From Isosphaeraceae bacterium (lineage in GTDB: Bacteria > Planctomycetota > Planctomycetia > Isosphaerales > Isosphaeraceae): a DNA stretch of 32,999 nt. Below, one piece after another: positions 17,001 to 26,335 of the stretch. The stretch covers positions 1-32,999 of the forward strand of contig JANXSX010000141.1 of assembly GCA_025356475.1 (NCBI GenBank), given 5' to 3'. The position numbers and the translations under genes are program-made. The notes beneath the pieces were generated by a model that was not told the DNA's origin, did not search any database, and saw only the letters and a program-made list of their open reading frames with translations. How positions within the stretch are numbered: position 1 is the first letter of the stretch; every line of letters begins with the position of its first letter.

Positions 17001-18194
17001 ATGCCAACACTGACCCTCCTCAACCGCTCCCGGGGATGCTTCCTCGGGCTGGCTATCGGCGACGCATTGGGAGCACCGCTGGAAGGGTTAAGCCCTCAGC
17101 AAATTCGCACCCAATACCACGTTGTCGATGACTTCGTCGATGGAGTGAGGGCCTGGAAGAAGAAGCCATATCGTTGGCGAATGCCTGGCCTGTACACCGA
17201 TGACACCCAGCAAGCTTTGGTCCTGACCGATGTTCTCCTGGCCAACGGCTCGATTGTGCCCGAAGAAGTCGCATCAATTTACCTGAGCCTGGCAAATCCG
17301 CGTGACACGCATGCGGGAGCCCACCGGGGGACAGGGCGGAGCTTCCGGCAGGTTCTCCTAGATCTCGAGAAGGGGATCTCGCCACGTCAGACCGGCCAGG
17401 CTTCGGCGGGGATCGGTGCGGCGATGCGAATCGCGCCACTGGGTGTTTATTTTCACGATCAACCTGACGCTATATTTGACGCGGTCATGGCCGCCAGCTT
17501 GATCACCCACCGCGATATCCGCAGTCTCGCCGGAGCGATGGCCGTGGCCTACGCGGTCCAGCGGTTAGTCGCGGGCGAACCATGCGGAGCGGGCTTGCTG
17601 CTCTGGGTTGCAGCCGATGTTGCCAAGGCCGAGGATCGGATCGCAGCGGAATATCCTGCCTCCGTGGTCTCAGCCGACCTCCATCGTAGGAGCGTCTCGA
17701 CCTCGATCGCCAAGGCCGAGGCGTTGCTCGAACTCCCTCGCAATGCTGCCTTGGCGGCAATTATTGAGGAAGCGAACCAGCATGGATCGAACCCAGTCTG
17801 TCGGAACGCGACGATGGGCTTTCCCCCCGCGCTAATCCCAGCTTGCCTCTACTTGCTGATGACCACCGAAAGTCTCGAAGAAGCCATCGTTGAAGTCGTC
17901 AATCTCGGTCGTGACGCCGACAGTGCAGGTGCAATTCTAGGGGCTCTCGCCGGTGCGTCTTACGGGGCGGAGACCATTCCCGAACGGTGGTTGGAACGTC
18001 TTCGTAATCGGGAAGGGATCGACTATCGTGGTCAGGCCCTAGCTTACAAGAGCGCGCAGGGATTACCGATCCCAGAGTTGGTCCAGACTGAGCACGATCT
18101 CACGCTCATGGAGAATGAGGTCCGGGAGCGGATGCGAAACAACTTCCTCCCTAACGGTGGCGACCTCGGGGCCAATCGCCGTGCCGGCCACTAG
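17001..18194 (+). CDS. ADP-ribosylglycohydrolase family protein
   Basis: The 397-residue cytoplasmic enzyme is of the DraG/ARH-type fold. Metal-site motifs are present at both ends: GLAIGDALGAPLEG (16-29) and YTDDTQ (65-70) near the N-terminus, and GRDADSAGAILGALAGA (303-319) near the C-terminus. Family members remove ADP-ribose from proteins or small molecules using two Mg2+/Mn2+ ions. The acceptor here is unknown. The ATG at 17001 is chosen because AAGGAG lies ten bases upstream and the family core begins directly after it. The frame extends upstream to 16860 without support. A TPR gene follows 109 bases later on the same strand. Confidence 0.9.
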   Translation: MPTLTLLNRSRGCFLGLAIGDALGAPLEGLSPQQIRTQYHVVDDFVDGVRAWKKKPYRWRMPGLYTDDTQQALVLTDVLLANGSIVPEEVASIYLSLANPRDTHAGAHRGTGRSFRQVLLDLEKGISPRQTGQASAGIGAAMRIAPLGVYFHDQPDAIFDAVMAASLITHRDIRSLAGAMAVAYAVQRLVAGEPCGAGLLLWVAADVAKAEDRIAAEYPASVVSADLHRRSVSTSIAKAEALLELPRNAALAAIIEEANQHGSNPVCRNATMGFPPALIPACLYLLMTTESLEEAIVEVVNLGRDADSAGAILGALAGASYGAETIPERWLERLRNREGIDYRGQALAYKSAQGLPIPELVQTEHDLTLMENEVRERMRNNFLPNGGDLGANRRAGH

Positions 18195-18303
18195 TGTCCT
18201 GAGGGGGACCAGAACACTTCTCAATCTGTTCCCTCTGTGATCTCACGCTCGGTCGAGCGGATTTCGAGGAAATTCATAAGGTGATCTGATCCGTGACGAG
18301 GGT

Positions 18304-18831
18304 GTGACTGTGCACGATCAGATCCGGCGGAGTCTAGAGGAGGCGGAGGGCTATCTGATGCTCGGGATGCCTCTTCGCACCCTGGAAATCCTTGAGCGTC
18401 GGACGGATTGGGCAACGATGCAGTTTGAAGCAAGTCTCCTCAACGGCGAGGCCTTGCGCTGCCTGGAACGATACCACGAGGCGGCGAAATCGCTGGAGGT
18501 CGCCGCAGCCCTCCGGCCTGACCAGATGATGATTGCGGTCCCACTTGCCTGGTGCTATAAGCGGACTCACCGACTCGCCCAGGCGATTGCAATTTTAGAG
18601 CGGGTTCGGCAGTCGCATCCCGATGAGCCACTCTTACATTACAACCTGGCGTGCTATTGGAGCCTGGCCGGTAATCGGGCCAAAGCGCTGGAGTCGCTCG
18701 CACAGAGCATCACTCTCGCGCCGGCTTATGTGAGTACGATGATCGAAAAGGAGTCCGACTTCGACCCGATTCGCGATGACCCAGAGTTTCAGCGGCTCAG
18801 GGCGACTCTTGAAGGCTACGAACCGAACTGA
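18304..18831 (+). CDS. TPR repeat protein
   Basis: The 175-residue cytoplasmic protein has about three tetratricopeptide repeats: roughly 45-75 (GEALRCLERYHEAAKSLEVA), 77-109 (AWCYKRTHRLAQAIAILERV) and 112-145 (ACYWSLAGNRAKALESLAQS). It ends in DFDPIRDDPEFQRL, a common tail of planctomycete TPR proteins. It likely mediates protein-protein contacts; the partner is unknown. The start is a GTG at 18304 (MTVHDQ), with a second GTG two codons later. Its stop is only three bases from the stop of the convergent gene. Confidence 0.8.
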   Translation: MTVHDQIRRSLEEAEGYLMLGMPLRTLEILERRTDWATMQFEASLLNGEALRCLERYHEAAKSLEVAAALRPDQMMIAVPLAWCYKRTHRLAQAIAILERVRQSHPDEPLLHYNLACYWSLAGNRAKALESLAQSITLAPAYVSTMIEKESDFDPIRDDPEFQRLRATLEGYEPN

Positions 18832-18834
18832 TCA

Positions 18835-19470
18835 TCAGCGTGTGTGGGGTGATGGGGGCAAGCTAGCGACCGTTCGCACGGCTAATGGTTGCCCGAGTAG
18901 GCTCTTCCATCGCTCTCGCTGGAGTTCTGAGAGGGTTGCGAGAGTCCGCTCAGCGTACAAGTGTTCTACTTCGCCTCGAATCTTGCCGGTCGCCTGTTTG
19001 GCGTCTCGGTCAGCAAGTGACTGGCGAAGTGTTTGGATCTGTGAGGCGGTGAGGCCAAGCGAGGATGTGAGGATCGGCCGGCTAATCAGTGCCGACGGTC
19101 CTTCCCACTGAAGATCAAGTTGAGCCAATCGCTCGCGTTGGCTCGGGCTGAGAAACCTCTCCAGCCAGCGTTTCTGGGCGTCTTCCAGGAGCTTCCGAGC
19201 TTCGAGCAACGGTGGAGTGTCTGGCCCACGCAGAGTTGCGGCCCGACTCCGGAGGTCGGCGATCGCGCCTCGAGCGGCTTCGATCTGTTTTGCCTCGAGT
19301 CTGAGATCCGCCTGAACCTCGGGTCGACTCAATAGCAACAGTGGGGCGGTTCTCGCTCCAAGGGCAATGTCGGGTAGAGTCCAGTCTCCCCCACTGGCAC
19401 TCGTTCCGAGCCAACCGCCCAGTCCGACCAAGAGTACGCCTATCCGCATCCAGCGATCTCGCTTGACCAT
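18835..19470 (-). CDS. Secreted helical protein, paralogue of the 372-aa neighbour
   Basis: The 211-residue product has a signal peptide (about residues 1-27, GTSASGG). It shares with the product of 19634-20752 the order LLLLSRPEVQADLRLEAKQ, then WLERFLSPSQRERLAQLDLQ, then WEGPSALISRPILTSSLGLTASQ and RERWKSLLGQPL. The repeated 'LxLTxxQ' pieces recall LTXXQ-type periplasmic helical proteins (Spy/CpxP-like), though I cannot claim membership. Function is unknown. A terminator separates it from the upstream paralogue, so it probably has its own promoter. Confidence 0.72.
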   Translation of the reverse strand: MVKRDRWMRIGVLLVGLGGWLGTSASGGDWTLPDIALGARTAPLLLLSRPEVQADLRLEAKQIEAARGAIADLRSRAATLRGPDTPPLLEARKLLEDAQKRWLERFLSPSQRERLAQLDLQWEGPSALISRPILTSSLGLTASQIQTLRQSLADRDAKQATGKIRGEVEHLYAERTLATLSELQRERWKSLLGQPLAVRTVASLPPSPHTR

Positions 19471-19560
19471 GAATCCCTGCCTCTTGCGGAGAAGTCGTCA
19501 ATTCTACAGCAGTTTACGAAGATTCCCGAAAGCGGCCAAGCCGAGGTTCAGGCGCAAACA

Positions 19561-19600
19561 AACCCCGACGAACCACCCGATTGGGTGACTCGTCGGGGTT
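19561..19600 (-). terminator. Terminator of the 372-aa secreted protein gene
   Basis: An 11-bp perfect outer stem (AACCCCGACGA with TCGTCGGGGTT) continues after a two-base mismatch into a five-bp inner stem with a GATT loop. On the minus strand it is followed by TGTTTG. It lies about 34 bases beyond the stop at 19634, between the two paralogues. Confidence 0.72.
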
Positions 19601-19633
19601 GTTTGAGAGTTAATTCGAGAGTCAGCACCAGAC

Positions 19634-20752
<1,119 letters not shown>

Positions 20753-20944
20753 TGATAGGTCTCCGGCCAGGCCGGCAATTCGGTTGTCGATACGACCGAT
20801 CGCCGCGCAGGGGTAAGTAGGTCAGCGAACATTCCAATCCAGATAACCCTATCTAGCGCCAACGCCCTCCGACCCGGCCCCCCGTTTTCCGATTTTTCAA
20901 CCACTGGATCTAAATTGAGAAACCTTTACACTGCAATCCAGGAC

Positions 20945-21667
20945 TCAGCCCACTTTCGAGCGGGCCAACCACAGAGCGAGACCTGCAACAGCGCTCAAGG
21001 TGGCCATCCAAACCACCAGCTTATAGACCAGGAATCGCCCTTTCTCCTGGGTCTGGTCCTGCTGTAAGGTCGATACGGCATTCAGGCCGACAAGATGGAC
21101 CAGGCCAAGAAGAACGAAGCCATAACCATGCTCTACCCAAGAGCGCCAGGGGAGTGGGGGGATTCCCGGTTTCCAGTTCGACGGGGTTGTCAGTGGCTTG
21201 TCCGACTGATAGACCAGCAAGTTTAACATTTGTTTGTCGGAACTCGTTGTATCACTGACCCAGAGGTTTAACGCGATTGGTCTGGGAGTCCCTTGGGTTG
21301 GCGTTCCTTCGACGGTTCCTGTCTCGGAATCAAATGTTAAGCCTGTTGGCAATTCCCCATCCAGCATCCACCGGCGAGGTCCAGTTCCACCGGTAGTTGC
21401 GAGGGCCAGGTGGTAAGGGCGACCCGCGATCGCCTCTGGAAGGTCGGACGGGGTCGCGATCTTGATCGGGGCCTTCTTTGCAGCCTCGGCGTCCGAACTC
21501 GCCACCTGATCAACACCCTTGGGGATCAAGGCCATAATCACCATCGTCAGCAACAAGATGAACAACAATGCCCCGGTCAGTTTGGTGACGACCACGGCGA
21601 CGAACGAGTCTTCGCCCGACCCACCAAACTCATGACCTGAGGAACTTCCCCGGCGCTGGCGTCGCAT
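20945..21667 (-). CDS. Membrane protein with a putative Ig (He_PIG-like) extracytoplasmic domain
   Basis: The 240-residue product has a short basic, Gly/Ser-rich cytoplasmic start, then TM1 (about 22-48, VAVVVTKLTGALLFILLLTM). A beta-sandwich domain follows (about 68-152) with the He_PIG pattern GELPTGLTFDSETGTVEGTP. Two further membrane segments lie near 181-200 and 213-236. The stretch GEDSFVAVVVTKLTGALLF before and into TM1 loosely recalls the acidic residue plus single TM of ExbD/TolR/MotB-type partners. It follows the MotA/ExbB-like gene by 54 bases, so I infer it may be that protein's partner. It is the last gene of the operon. Confidence 0.76.
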   Translation of the reverse strand: MRRQRRGSSSGHEFGGSGEDSFVAVVVTKLTGALLFILLLTMVIMALIPKGVDQVASSDAEAAKKAPIKIATPSDLPEAIAGRPYHLALATTGGTGPRRWMLDGELPTGLTFDSETGTVEGTPTQGTPRPIALNLWVSDTTSSDKQMLNLLVYQSDKPLTTPSNWKPGIPPLPWRSWVEHGYGFVLLGLVHLVGLNAVSTLQQDQTQEKGRFLVYKLVVWMATLSAVAGLALWLARSKVG

Positions 21668-21721
21668 GGTCCGTCGGCCTCCTTGCCGCCCCGATCCCGA
21701 AACATCTCTCTACCGGATGGA

Positions 21722-23008
21722 TCAGGCTGCCTGATCCTCGGAGACCACGTTCAAGGTCGGCATCATTTTCTTGACGATACTTCGGTAGAGCGAGTTGCCC
21801 TGTTCGATGCTGACGTGGATCAGTTCGAGCGCGTCTTTGAGGTTGTTCAGGGTGCGGGCGAGCTGATCCTGGGTTTGGCGGTTCGATCGCTCGTAAGCAC
21901 CTGCGAACGACTGCGAGAGGCTCTCGATCGAGCCGGAAGCCTTGTCGACCGAGCGTTTGATCTCATCAAGCCGATCTGAAGGGGCATCACCCGATCCGAG
22001 TGTGGACTCGATTCGACCGAGGGTGGCGACACCGCGACGGAGACTCTCGCCCGCGCTCGTAACCGACCCAAGCTCGTTTGAGACACGCTCCATGGCCTCC
22101 GCGCCACGCTGGAAGCCAGCCATCGTGAGCGGGAGTCGATCCACGGTCTGCGAGAATCGCTCGACATGAGGCCCGAGCCCATCGCCAAGTCGGTCGCCGA
22201 GGGCTCGTAACGCTTCGTCGATCTTCAACAGCATTGGTGCAAGTTCGGAAGTGGCTTGGGACGATGCACCCAGGCGTGGCAATGCGTGCTCAACTACCCA
22301 GCGATCGACCCTTGCCAGAAGCTCATCACAACGACGATGGATTAAGGTCTGTACCAACATTAGTGATGCGCTCAAGAAGAGGGCGAGAAGTGTACTATCG
22401 AAGGCGACTTGAAGCGCGGATGTCACGCTGGTTAAGTTATTCATGAAATCGTCGAGGTTCTTCACCATGGGAAGAACCCGACTGATATTCATCAATGCGT
22501 GCGAGATCCCTTCGACCGTGCCGATGAAGCCGATGATCGGCAGCAGATAGAGAATGTATTTCGGAAGCGTGAATCGGCCTGCCGCCTGTTCCTGGTCGAG
22601 GCCGGACGCTTCACGGTTCAGCTCCATGAGTTCCGCCGCAGGGCGACCCTTGGAGGTGAACAACTGCCGAAGTCGCGCGGGCAAGAGGCGAGGCTCATCG
22701 GGATCGACCACGAGGTCGCCGGCGGTGAGAGATTCGGCCAACTCCGTTGTGCCCTCGAAAGCTTTTTCTTCCGACCATAGCCTTCTGAGTTCTAGCGCAA
22801 GCGTCCCGAGTGCCCAGAGGTAAAGGCTCGTACCGGCGTACTGTTCCCAGCCTCGCTTAAACATCAAGGTCGGGTTGAAAATCATCAGAGCGATCGGAAA
22901 GGCCAGCGCCAATCCCATGATCGCCAGAGTGCCCCAGTAGGCCCGCTTCAAACCGCTGAGCTTGCCAGACATGCGCGTGCCCCTTCCTGGGACCTTGAGT
23001 CGTTCCAT
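21722..23008 (-). CDS. MotA/TolQ/ExbB-like proton-channel protein with a long C-terminal helical tail
   Basis: The 428-residue membrane protein has TM1 (about 24-44), TM2 (60-78), a cytoplasmic loop, TM3 (about 150-168, LLPIIGFIGTVEGISHAL) and TM4 (about 202-223, FDSTLLALFLSASLMLVQTL). The TM3-TM4 layout and the G-x-x-GT-x-x-G motif are typical of the MotA/TolQ/ExbB proton channel domain. Residues 225-428 form a long hydrophilic, heptad-like tail unlike short ExbB proteins and closer in plan to ZorA-type channels. A second start at M13 (22972, preceded by AGGAAGGGG) is possible. Genes on both sides are within 15 and 54 bases. Confidence 0.83.
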   Translation of the reverse strand: MERLKVPGRGTRMSGKLSGLKRAYWGTLAIMGLALAFPIALMIFNPTLMFKRGWEQYAGTSLYLWALGTLALELRRLWSEEKAFEGTTELAESLTAGDLVVDPDEPRLLPARLRQLFTSKGRPAAELMELNREASGLDQEQAAGRFTLPKYILYLLPIIGFIGTVEGISHALMNISRVLPMVKNLDDFMNNLTSVTSALQVAFDSTLLALFLSASLMLVQTLIHRRCDELLARVDRWVVEHALPRLGASSQATSELAPMLLKIDEALRALGDRLGDGLGPHVERFSQTVDRLPLTMAGFQRGAEAMERVSNELGSVTSAGESLRRGVATLGRIESTLGSGDAPSDRLDEIKRSVDKASGSIESLSQSFAGAYERSNRQTQDQLARTLNNLKDALELIHVSIEQGNSLYRSIVKKMMPTLNVVSEDQAA

Positions 23009-23023
23009 CTCTTGTTCTCTTCG

Positions 23024-23509
23024 TCAATCGTCGGGCACAGACTTGAGCTCAAATCGGAAATCGCAGTGGGTCGCGCCCTGCATCAAGGTTTGGGTCCTTG
23101 TCAGTTCAATCGCCGAGTTAAAGCCCTCGACAAGTGCGAAATCCCTCTGACACGACAAGCTTGCCCCAAGGTCCGAGATCCCGAGGGATCGATACATTTC
23201 CGCATACTTGCAGCGCGTCACATTGAACGACAAACGCTCAGCCGACTGTTCAAGGACCTCAATTTCGAGGGCTCCCCCCGCATTCCACCGACCCAGGCAT
23301 CCTGCGAAGGCTTCGAGTGAAGTTGCCCCGAACTCTTGTGCCAGCCCAGCACCTGATTCCTTCGCCAGTTGAGTAATCACCTGGCGAACGACATCAAGGG
23401 AACGTTCTTCACCAATCTCGGCGATGAAACCTCGGATCAACGGCCCGACGATCTTGGCTTCGATCTCTCTCCGTTCCAGGAGTGTCAAAGCTGGTCGTTC
23501 ATCCGCCAT
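23024..23509 (-). CDS. L-2-amino-thiazoline-4-carboxylate hydrolase-like protein
   Basis: The 161-residue cytoplasmic protein has the C-terminal signature of the ATC hydrolase family: FNVTRCKYAEMYRSLG (95-110), LSCQRDFALVEGFN (118-131) and ELTRTQTLMQGATHCDFRF (135-153). These contain Cys100, Cys120 and Cys149. The founding member opens ATC on the way to L-cysteine, but most homologues are uncharacterised and often act near transcription or redox genes. Here it is squeezed between a secreted protein gene (24 bases) and a MotA/ExbB-like gene (15 bases), which does not suggest thiazoline catabolism. A heme, redox or sensing role is possible but is inference. Confidence 0.8.
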   Translation of the reverse strand: MADERPALTLLERREIEAKIVGPLIRGFIAEIGEERSLDVVRQVITQLAKESGAGLAQEFGATSLEAFAGCLGRWNAGGALEIEVLEQSAERLSFNVTRCKYAEMYRSLGISDLGASLSCQRDFALVEGFNSAIELTRTQTLMQGATHCDFRFELKSVPDD

Positions 23510-23533
23510 GCGTCACGACTCCGGGGCGAGGTT

Positions 23534-24793
23534 TCAGGGAAAGTTGAAGCCGGGCAGTTGGGCCGGGAAGCCGGGCATCCCTAAAAACTGATGGATCGAG
23601 CTGCAACTCTGGCCCATTAACTGGACTTGTTGAATATTGGGTCCGGTCCGACCCTGAGCGATCCGGCTGGTTCGTCTTGCCAGTCGCTGGAAGCAATCAT
23701 CGACGTCCCGAAATTGATAGGCAAGCCGACCTAGGTCAGCACCGGCGACGAGTTCGTTGCGAAAGTTGATGGTCGCGTTTCGCATTCGACCAGCATCATC
23801 AAGGAACTGGCGACCCTCTGGGACTCGACCGGCGGTCGCACTAAAGACGCGTATGAAGTCATCAAGCTGACCGAGCAACTGGTCGGTCACTGGGACCAAG
23901 TTGGCAGCGGGTCCAGGAGCTGTGACAGGGGGAAGGACCTGGGGCGGGATGGGACTGGCTACGACCGTCGTTCCGAGGTTCAATCGCTGGCGAAGTAAAG
24001 CCTCAACCGATTGATAGGCCGCCCAGTTGTTCCTCACGTTGGGTGTGAGGACGACCCCGGCGTAGTCGCGACGCATTGCTTCGCCGATGCTGAGAGTCTG
24101 ACCAAACTGACCGGCCACATCTTGCGCTGGAATTCGGTTGGATTCCAGTGCGTCATGAAAGGCGTCCCCAGCGCGAGCGAGATCGTCGGCCTCCCGAGCG
24201 AGAAGGTTCCCATTCGGGCCCGAGAGCATTTCTACCCGGACCGTTGAGGAGAGGGCAAGAGCCCGGTCAGCAAGTGCGTGAGCCAGTCGGCGGGTCTCAT
24301 CCAGGCCGGTTAGTGGCGGCCCTTGGCCGTAAAAGTCTCTTGGAGTTGCATTGAGCCCTAACAACGCCTGAAGCTGGTTATCCAACTCGTCGATCCGAGC
24401 GACGGAGCGGTCGACTCCAGGGGCTGGCCCGAGCCCGACCGAAGGCCTCAAGAGCTGGCCACGCACAGTCGACCAGGCGGTGTTGATTCCCCGGAATTGC
24501 TGACGGAGTCGGTTGGGGTCAGTATTCTGGTTTGAGCGTGCCGCGAAGTCGTCAAGTGATTGTGAAAGTTCCTCGACGTCCTGTCGGAGATATTGCGAGC
24601 CAGGCGTTCCTGCGAACGAATCGCCTGCCTCCTCGCCCAGAATCCGGACCCTTTCCGCCATCCGTTGAGCTGTTTGGGTGACCTGAGCGGGGTCGATCTG
24701 AGGGGCGAACCCGATTTGCTGGGCTGAGCCAGACGAGATCAGTCCCAGCCCGACCACAAAGGCGACTCGCCAAGAACTAAGAGCTGAGGGCAT
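23534..24793 (-). CDS. Secreted alpha-helical protein of unknown function (operon leader)
   Basis: The 419-residue product has a signal peptide (MPSALSSWRVAFVVGLGLIS, cleavage near SGSAQ). The mature protein is rich in Ala, Arg, Gln, Leu and Asp with long predicted helices. It is arranged as three related stretches (about 40-130, 140-260 and 290-395), each pairing a helix ending in an R-x-[LF] pattern with a 'D..DDF' or 'D.L' segment (VEELSQSLDDFAA, ADDLARAGDAFHD, LLGQLDDFIRVF). The ATG at 24793 has GGGAG eight bases upstream. The frame extends to 24865 without need. It is the first gene of the four-gene operon and is likely periplasmic. Confidence 0.75.
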   Translation of the reverse strand: MPSALSSWRVAFVVGLGLISSGSAQQIGFAPQIDPAQVTQTAQRMAERVRILGEEAGDSFAGTPGSQYLRQDVEELSQSLDDFAARSNQNTDPNRLRQQFRGINTAWSTVRGQLLRPSVGLGPAPGVDRSVARIDELDNQLQALLGLNATPRDFYGQGPPLTGLDETRRLAHALADRALALSSTVRVEMLSGPNGNLLAREADDLARAGDAFHDALESNRIPAQDVAGQFGQTLSIGEAMRRDYAGVVLTPNVRNNWAAYQSVEALLRQRLNLGTTVVASPIPPQVLPPVTAPGPAANLVPVTDQLLGQLDDFIRVFSATAGRVPEGRQFLDDAGRMRNATINFRNELVAGADLGRLAYQFRDVDDCFQRLARRTSRIAQGRTGPNIQQVQLMGQSCSSIHQFLGMPGFPAQLPGFNFP

Positions 24794-24904
24794 GGAGAAA
24801 ACTCCCAGGTGAGTGTCGTTACTGTCGTTGGATGATGCCAGGCTCTTACGCGGGTTGGGACCCATAGACTCGTCACGAGTTAGTCAGTGTGTACAACCAC
24901 TCCT

Positions 24905-24919
24905 ACCACCACCACCACC
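24905..24919 (+). repeat. (ACC)5 microsatellite in a 5' leader
   Basis: Five ACC triplets sit just before the SD (GGAG, 24924-24927) of the gene starting at 24935, in the divergent gap. The tract lies in the leader and could be read as polythreonine only if translation began at 24887. Confidence 0.8.
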
Positions 24920-24934
24920 ACACGGAGCTTCCTC

Positions 24935-25330
24935 ATGTCCCAAGCCGAGACGCAATCTCCCCGACAACTGAGCCATGAACCGATCGTTGGCTGGATATTG
25001 CTTGCGATTGCCGTGCCGTTGGGAAGCTGGCTCATCTGGGAAATCCACCGAACGATCGGGTTGTCAGACCCACACTTTTGGGACCTCTTGAAGAACGACC
25101 GAGTTTTCGACGTAGCGATGCTCGACTTCTGCTTGACCGCTGGGTGGGCGGCACTCGTCATCATCGAGCGTGCCAACCTTAAGACCTGGCAGTTTTGGGT
25201 CAGCATGAGTCTCTTCTGCGTCATTCCATCGTTAGGAATCGCTCTCTTTCTGATCCTTCAACGGGCCTCAAAGGGGCGACCAATCGATCCCGCCTCATTT
25301 CCCAGTTACTCTGGTTCTCGAACTGGTTGA
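24935..25330 (+). CDS. Small membrane protein, possibly DUF2834-like
   Basis: The 131-residue protein has three hydrophobic segments: GWILLAIAVPLGSWLIWEI near the N-terminus, FCLTAGWAALVIIE in the middle, and FWVSMSLFCVIPSLGIALFL near the C-terminus. The order FWDLLKNDRVFDVAMLDF, then VIIERANLKTWQFW, then a C-terminal SLGIALFLILQR resembles DUF2834-type four-helix membrane proteins, but this is from memory. Function is unknown. The ATG at 24935 is chosen because GGAG lies seven bases upstream; the frame opens at 24887. It is divergent from the MotA/ExbB-like operon. Confidence 0.65.
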   Translation: MSQAETQSPRQLSHEPIVGWILLAIAVPLGSWLIWEIHRTIGLSDPHFWDLLKNDRVFDVAMLDFCLTAGWAALVIIERANLKTWQFWVSMSLFCVIPSLGIALFLILQRASKGRPIDPASFPSYSGSRTG

Positions 25331-25416
25331 TGTTCGTAATTAGAAGCCAGGATAACCCATCGGCTGAGCCCGCAGCATCCCTTGGAATCGCTCAGCCCAA
25401 CTTGGGGAGGTGCATC

Positions 25417-26073
25417 ATGGAGGACTTCAATCCCTACCAAGCTCAAGAAAAACTGGCGGGTTCGCTTCGACAACAGCCCCATCGAAGCCGTTGGTGGTCG
25501 GATCGGAGATACCTCCTTGTTTTTCTGGTGAACCTTCCGGTTCCCACGTACTTGGCACTCATGACACAGGAAAGGCGGGTAGTGTGGGGGATCCTCCCAG
25601 GCTTGATCGTGTTGTTTGTGGGTGGCCGCCTGATTTGCGGTAGGAGCGCCCATGTTCGTCACGCGTTCCTCCTCGGATGTTCGTTGGTCGCGCTCTCACA
25701 GCTCTTCCCCGTTTTGCAATTAACCGCTGGGATTTTTGCAATTCTTTTGAGTGAACAAATCGGAATATCGGGATCAAGGCTTGTAGAAGACATTGTCCTG
25801 GGCGCGGGAGTACTTTTGTTTCGGGACCTTTTGATAACTTCGTTGGCGACCATCATCACGGGCGGGATCTTTATGGGTGCAGGTACGTGGCTCGGGTTGG
25901 CGATTGATCCCCTCGACCCTAAAGGATCACCGATACTCGCGAAGACTCACCGATCAATCTCCTTTGACGCGCGCGTCCCAACGTTCATCCTTGGAATGGC
26001 TTACGACCAAAATCAACACGCATCAGCGCACTCGCTTGCGACTTTTTCATCCTCGGTCAAACTGACGTGCTAG
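25417..26073 (+). CDS. Membrane protein of unknown function (218 aa)
   Basis: The ATG at 25417 is well supported: GGGGAGG stands six bases upstream. The product starts MEDFNPYQAQEKL, a soluble amphipathic start common in small planctomycete membrane proteins. Four to five hydrophobic segments follow (YLLVFLVNLPVPTYLAL, ILPGLIVLFVGGRLI, HAFLLGCSLVALSQLF, LQLTAGIFAILLS, ITSLATIITGGIFMGAGTW). The last 45 residues are hydrophilic and less protein-like, so a late frameshift or poorly conserved tail is possible. I do not recognise the family. The upstream gene ends 86 bases before it; they may share a transcript. Confidence 0.68.
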   Translation: MEDFNPYQAQEKLAGSLRQQPHRSRWWSDRRYLLVFLVNLPVPTYLALMTQERRVVWGILPGLIVLFVGGRLICGRSAHVRHAFLLGCSLVALSQLFPVLQLTAGIFAILLSEQIGISGSRLVEDIVLGAGVLLFRDLLITSLATIITGGIFMGAGTWLGLAIDPLDPKGSPILAKTHRSISFDARVPTFILGMAYDQNQHASAHSLATFSSSVKLTC

Positions 26074-26335
26074 ATTACGGTGTGTCGCCTACATGAGACA
26101 CCACCTCGACTGACTCCTCACGGGCGATCTTCGTGTATCCCGGTCGATGATTGTTTGATTATGGATGATCACAGCTAGGCCTTTTCGCCGGTCTGAGATG
26201 TAGGCTCACATGGATGGGCTTATCACTCGATTGTTGCCAGAAGTGTTGGCTGATGGATTGAGGATCTGGCCGTTCGGACGGAATTCGAACTGGTCTTCTT
26301 GCACGGACGCCCCGCGACGCTCAGCGAGGGTGGAT
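26074..26335. other. Intergenic region before the large surface protein
   Basis: No gene is supported here. An in-frame ATG at 26210 could extend the large protein by 42 residues, but it lacks a convincing SD and the extra residues are not a signal peptide. No clear promoter pair or hairpin was found. Confidence 0.45.

Noticed and set aside
24905-24919. ACC repeat considered as a CRISPR or regulatory array
   Set aside because: The unit is only three bases with no spacers; it is a plain microsatellite.
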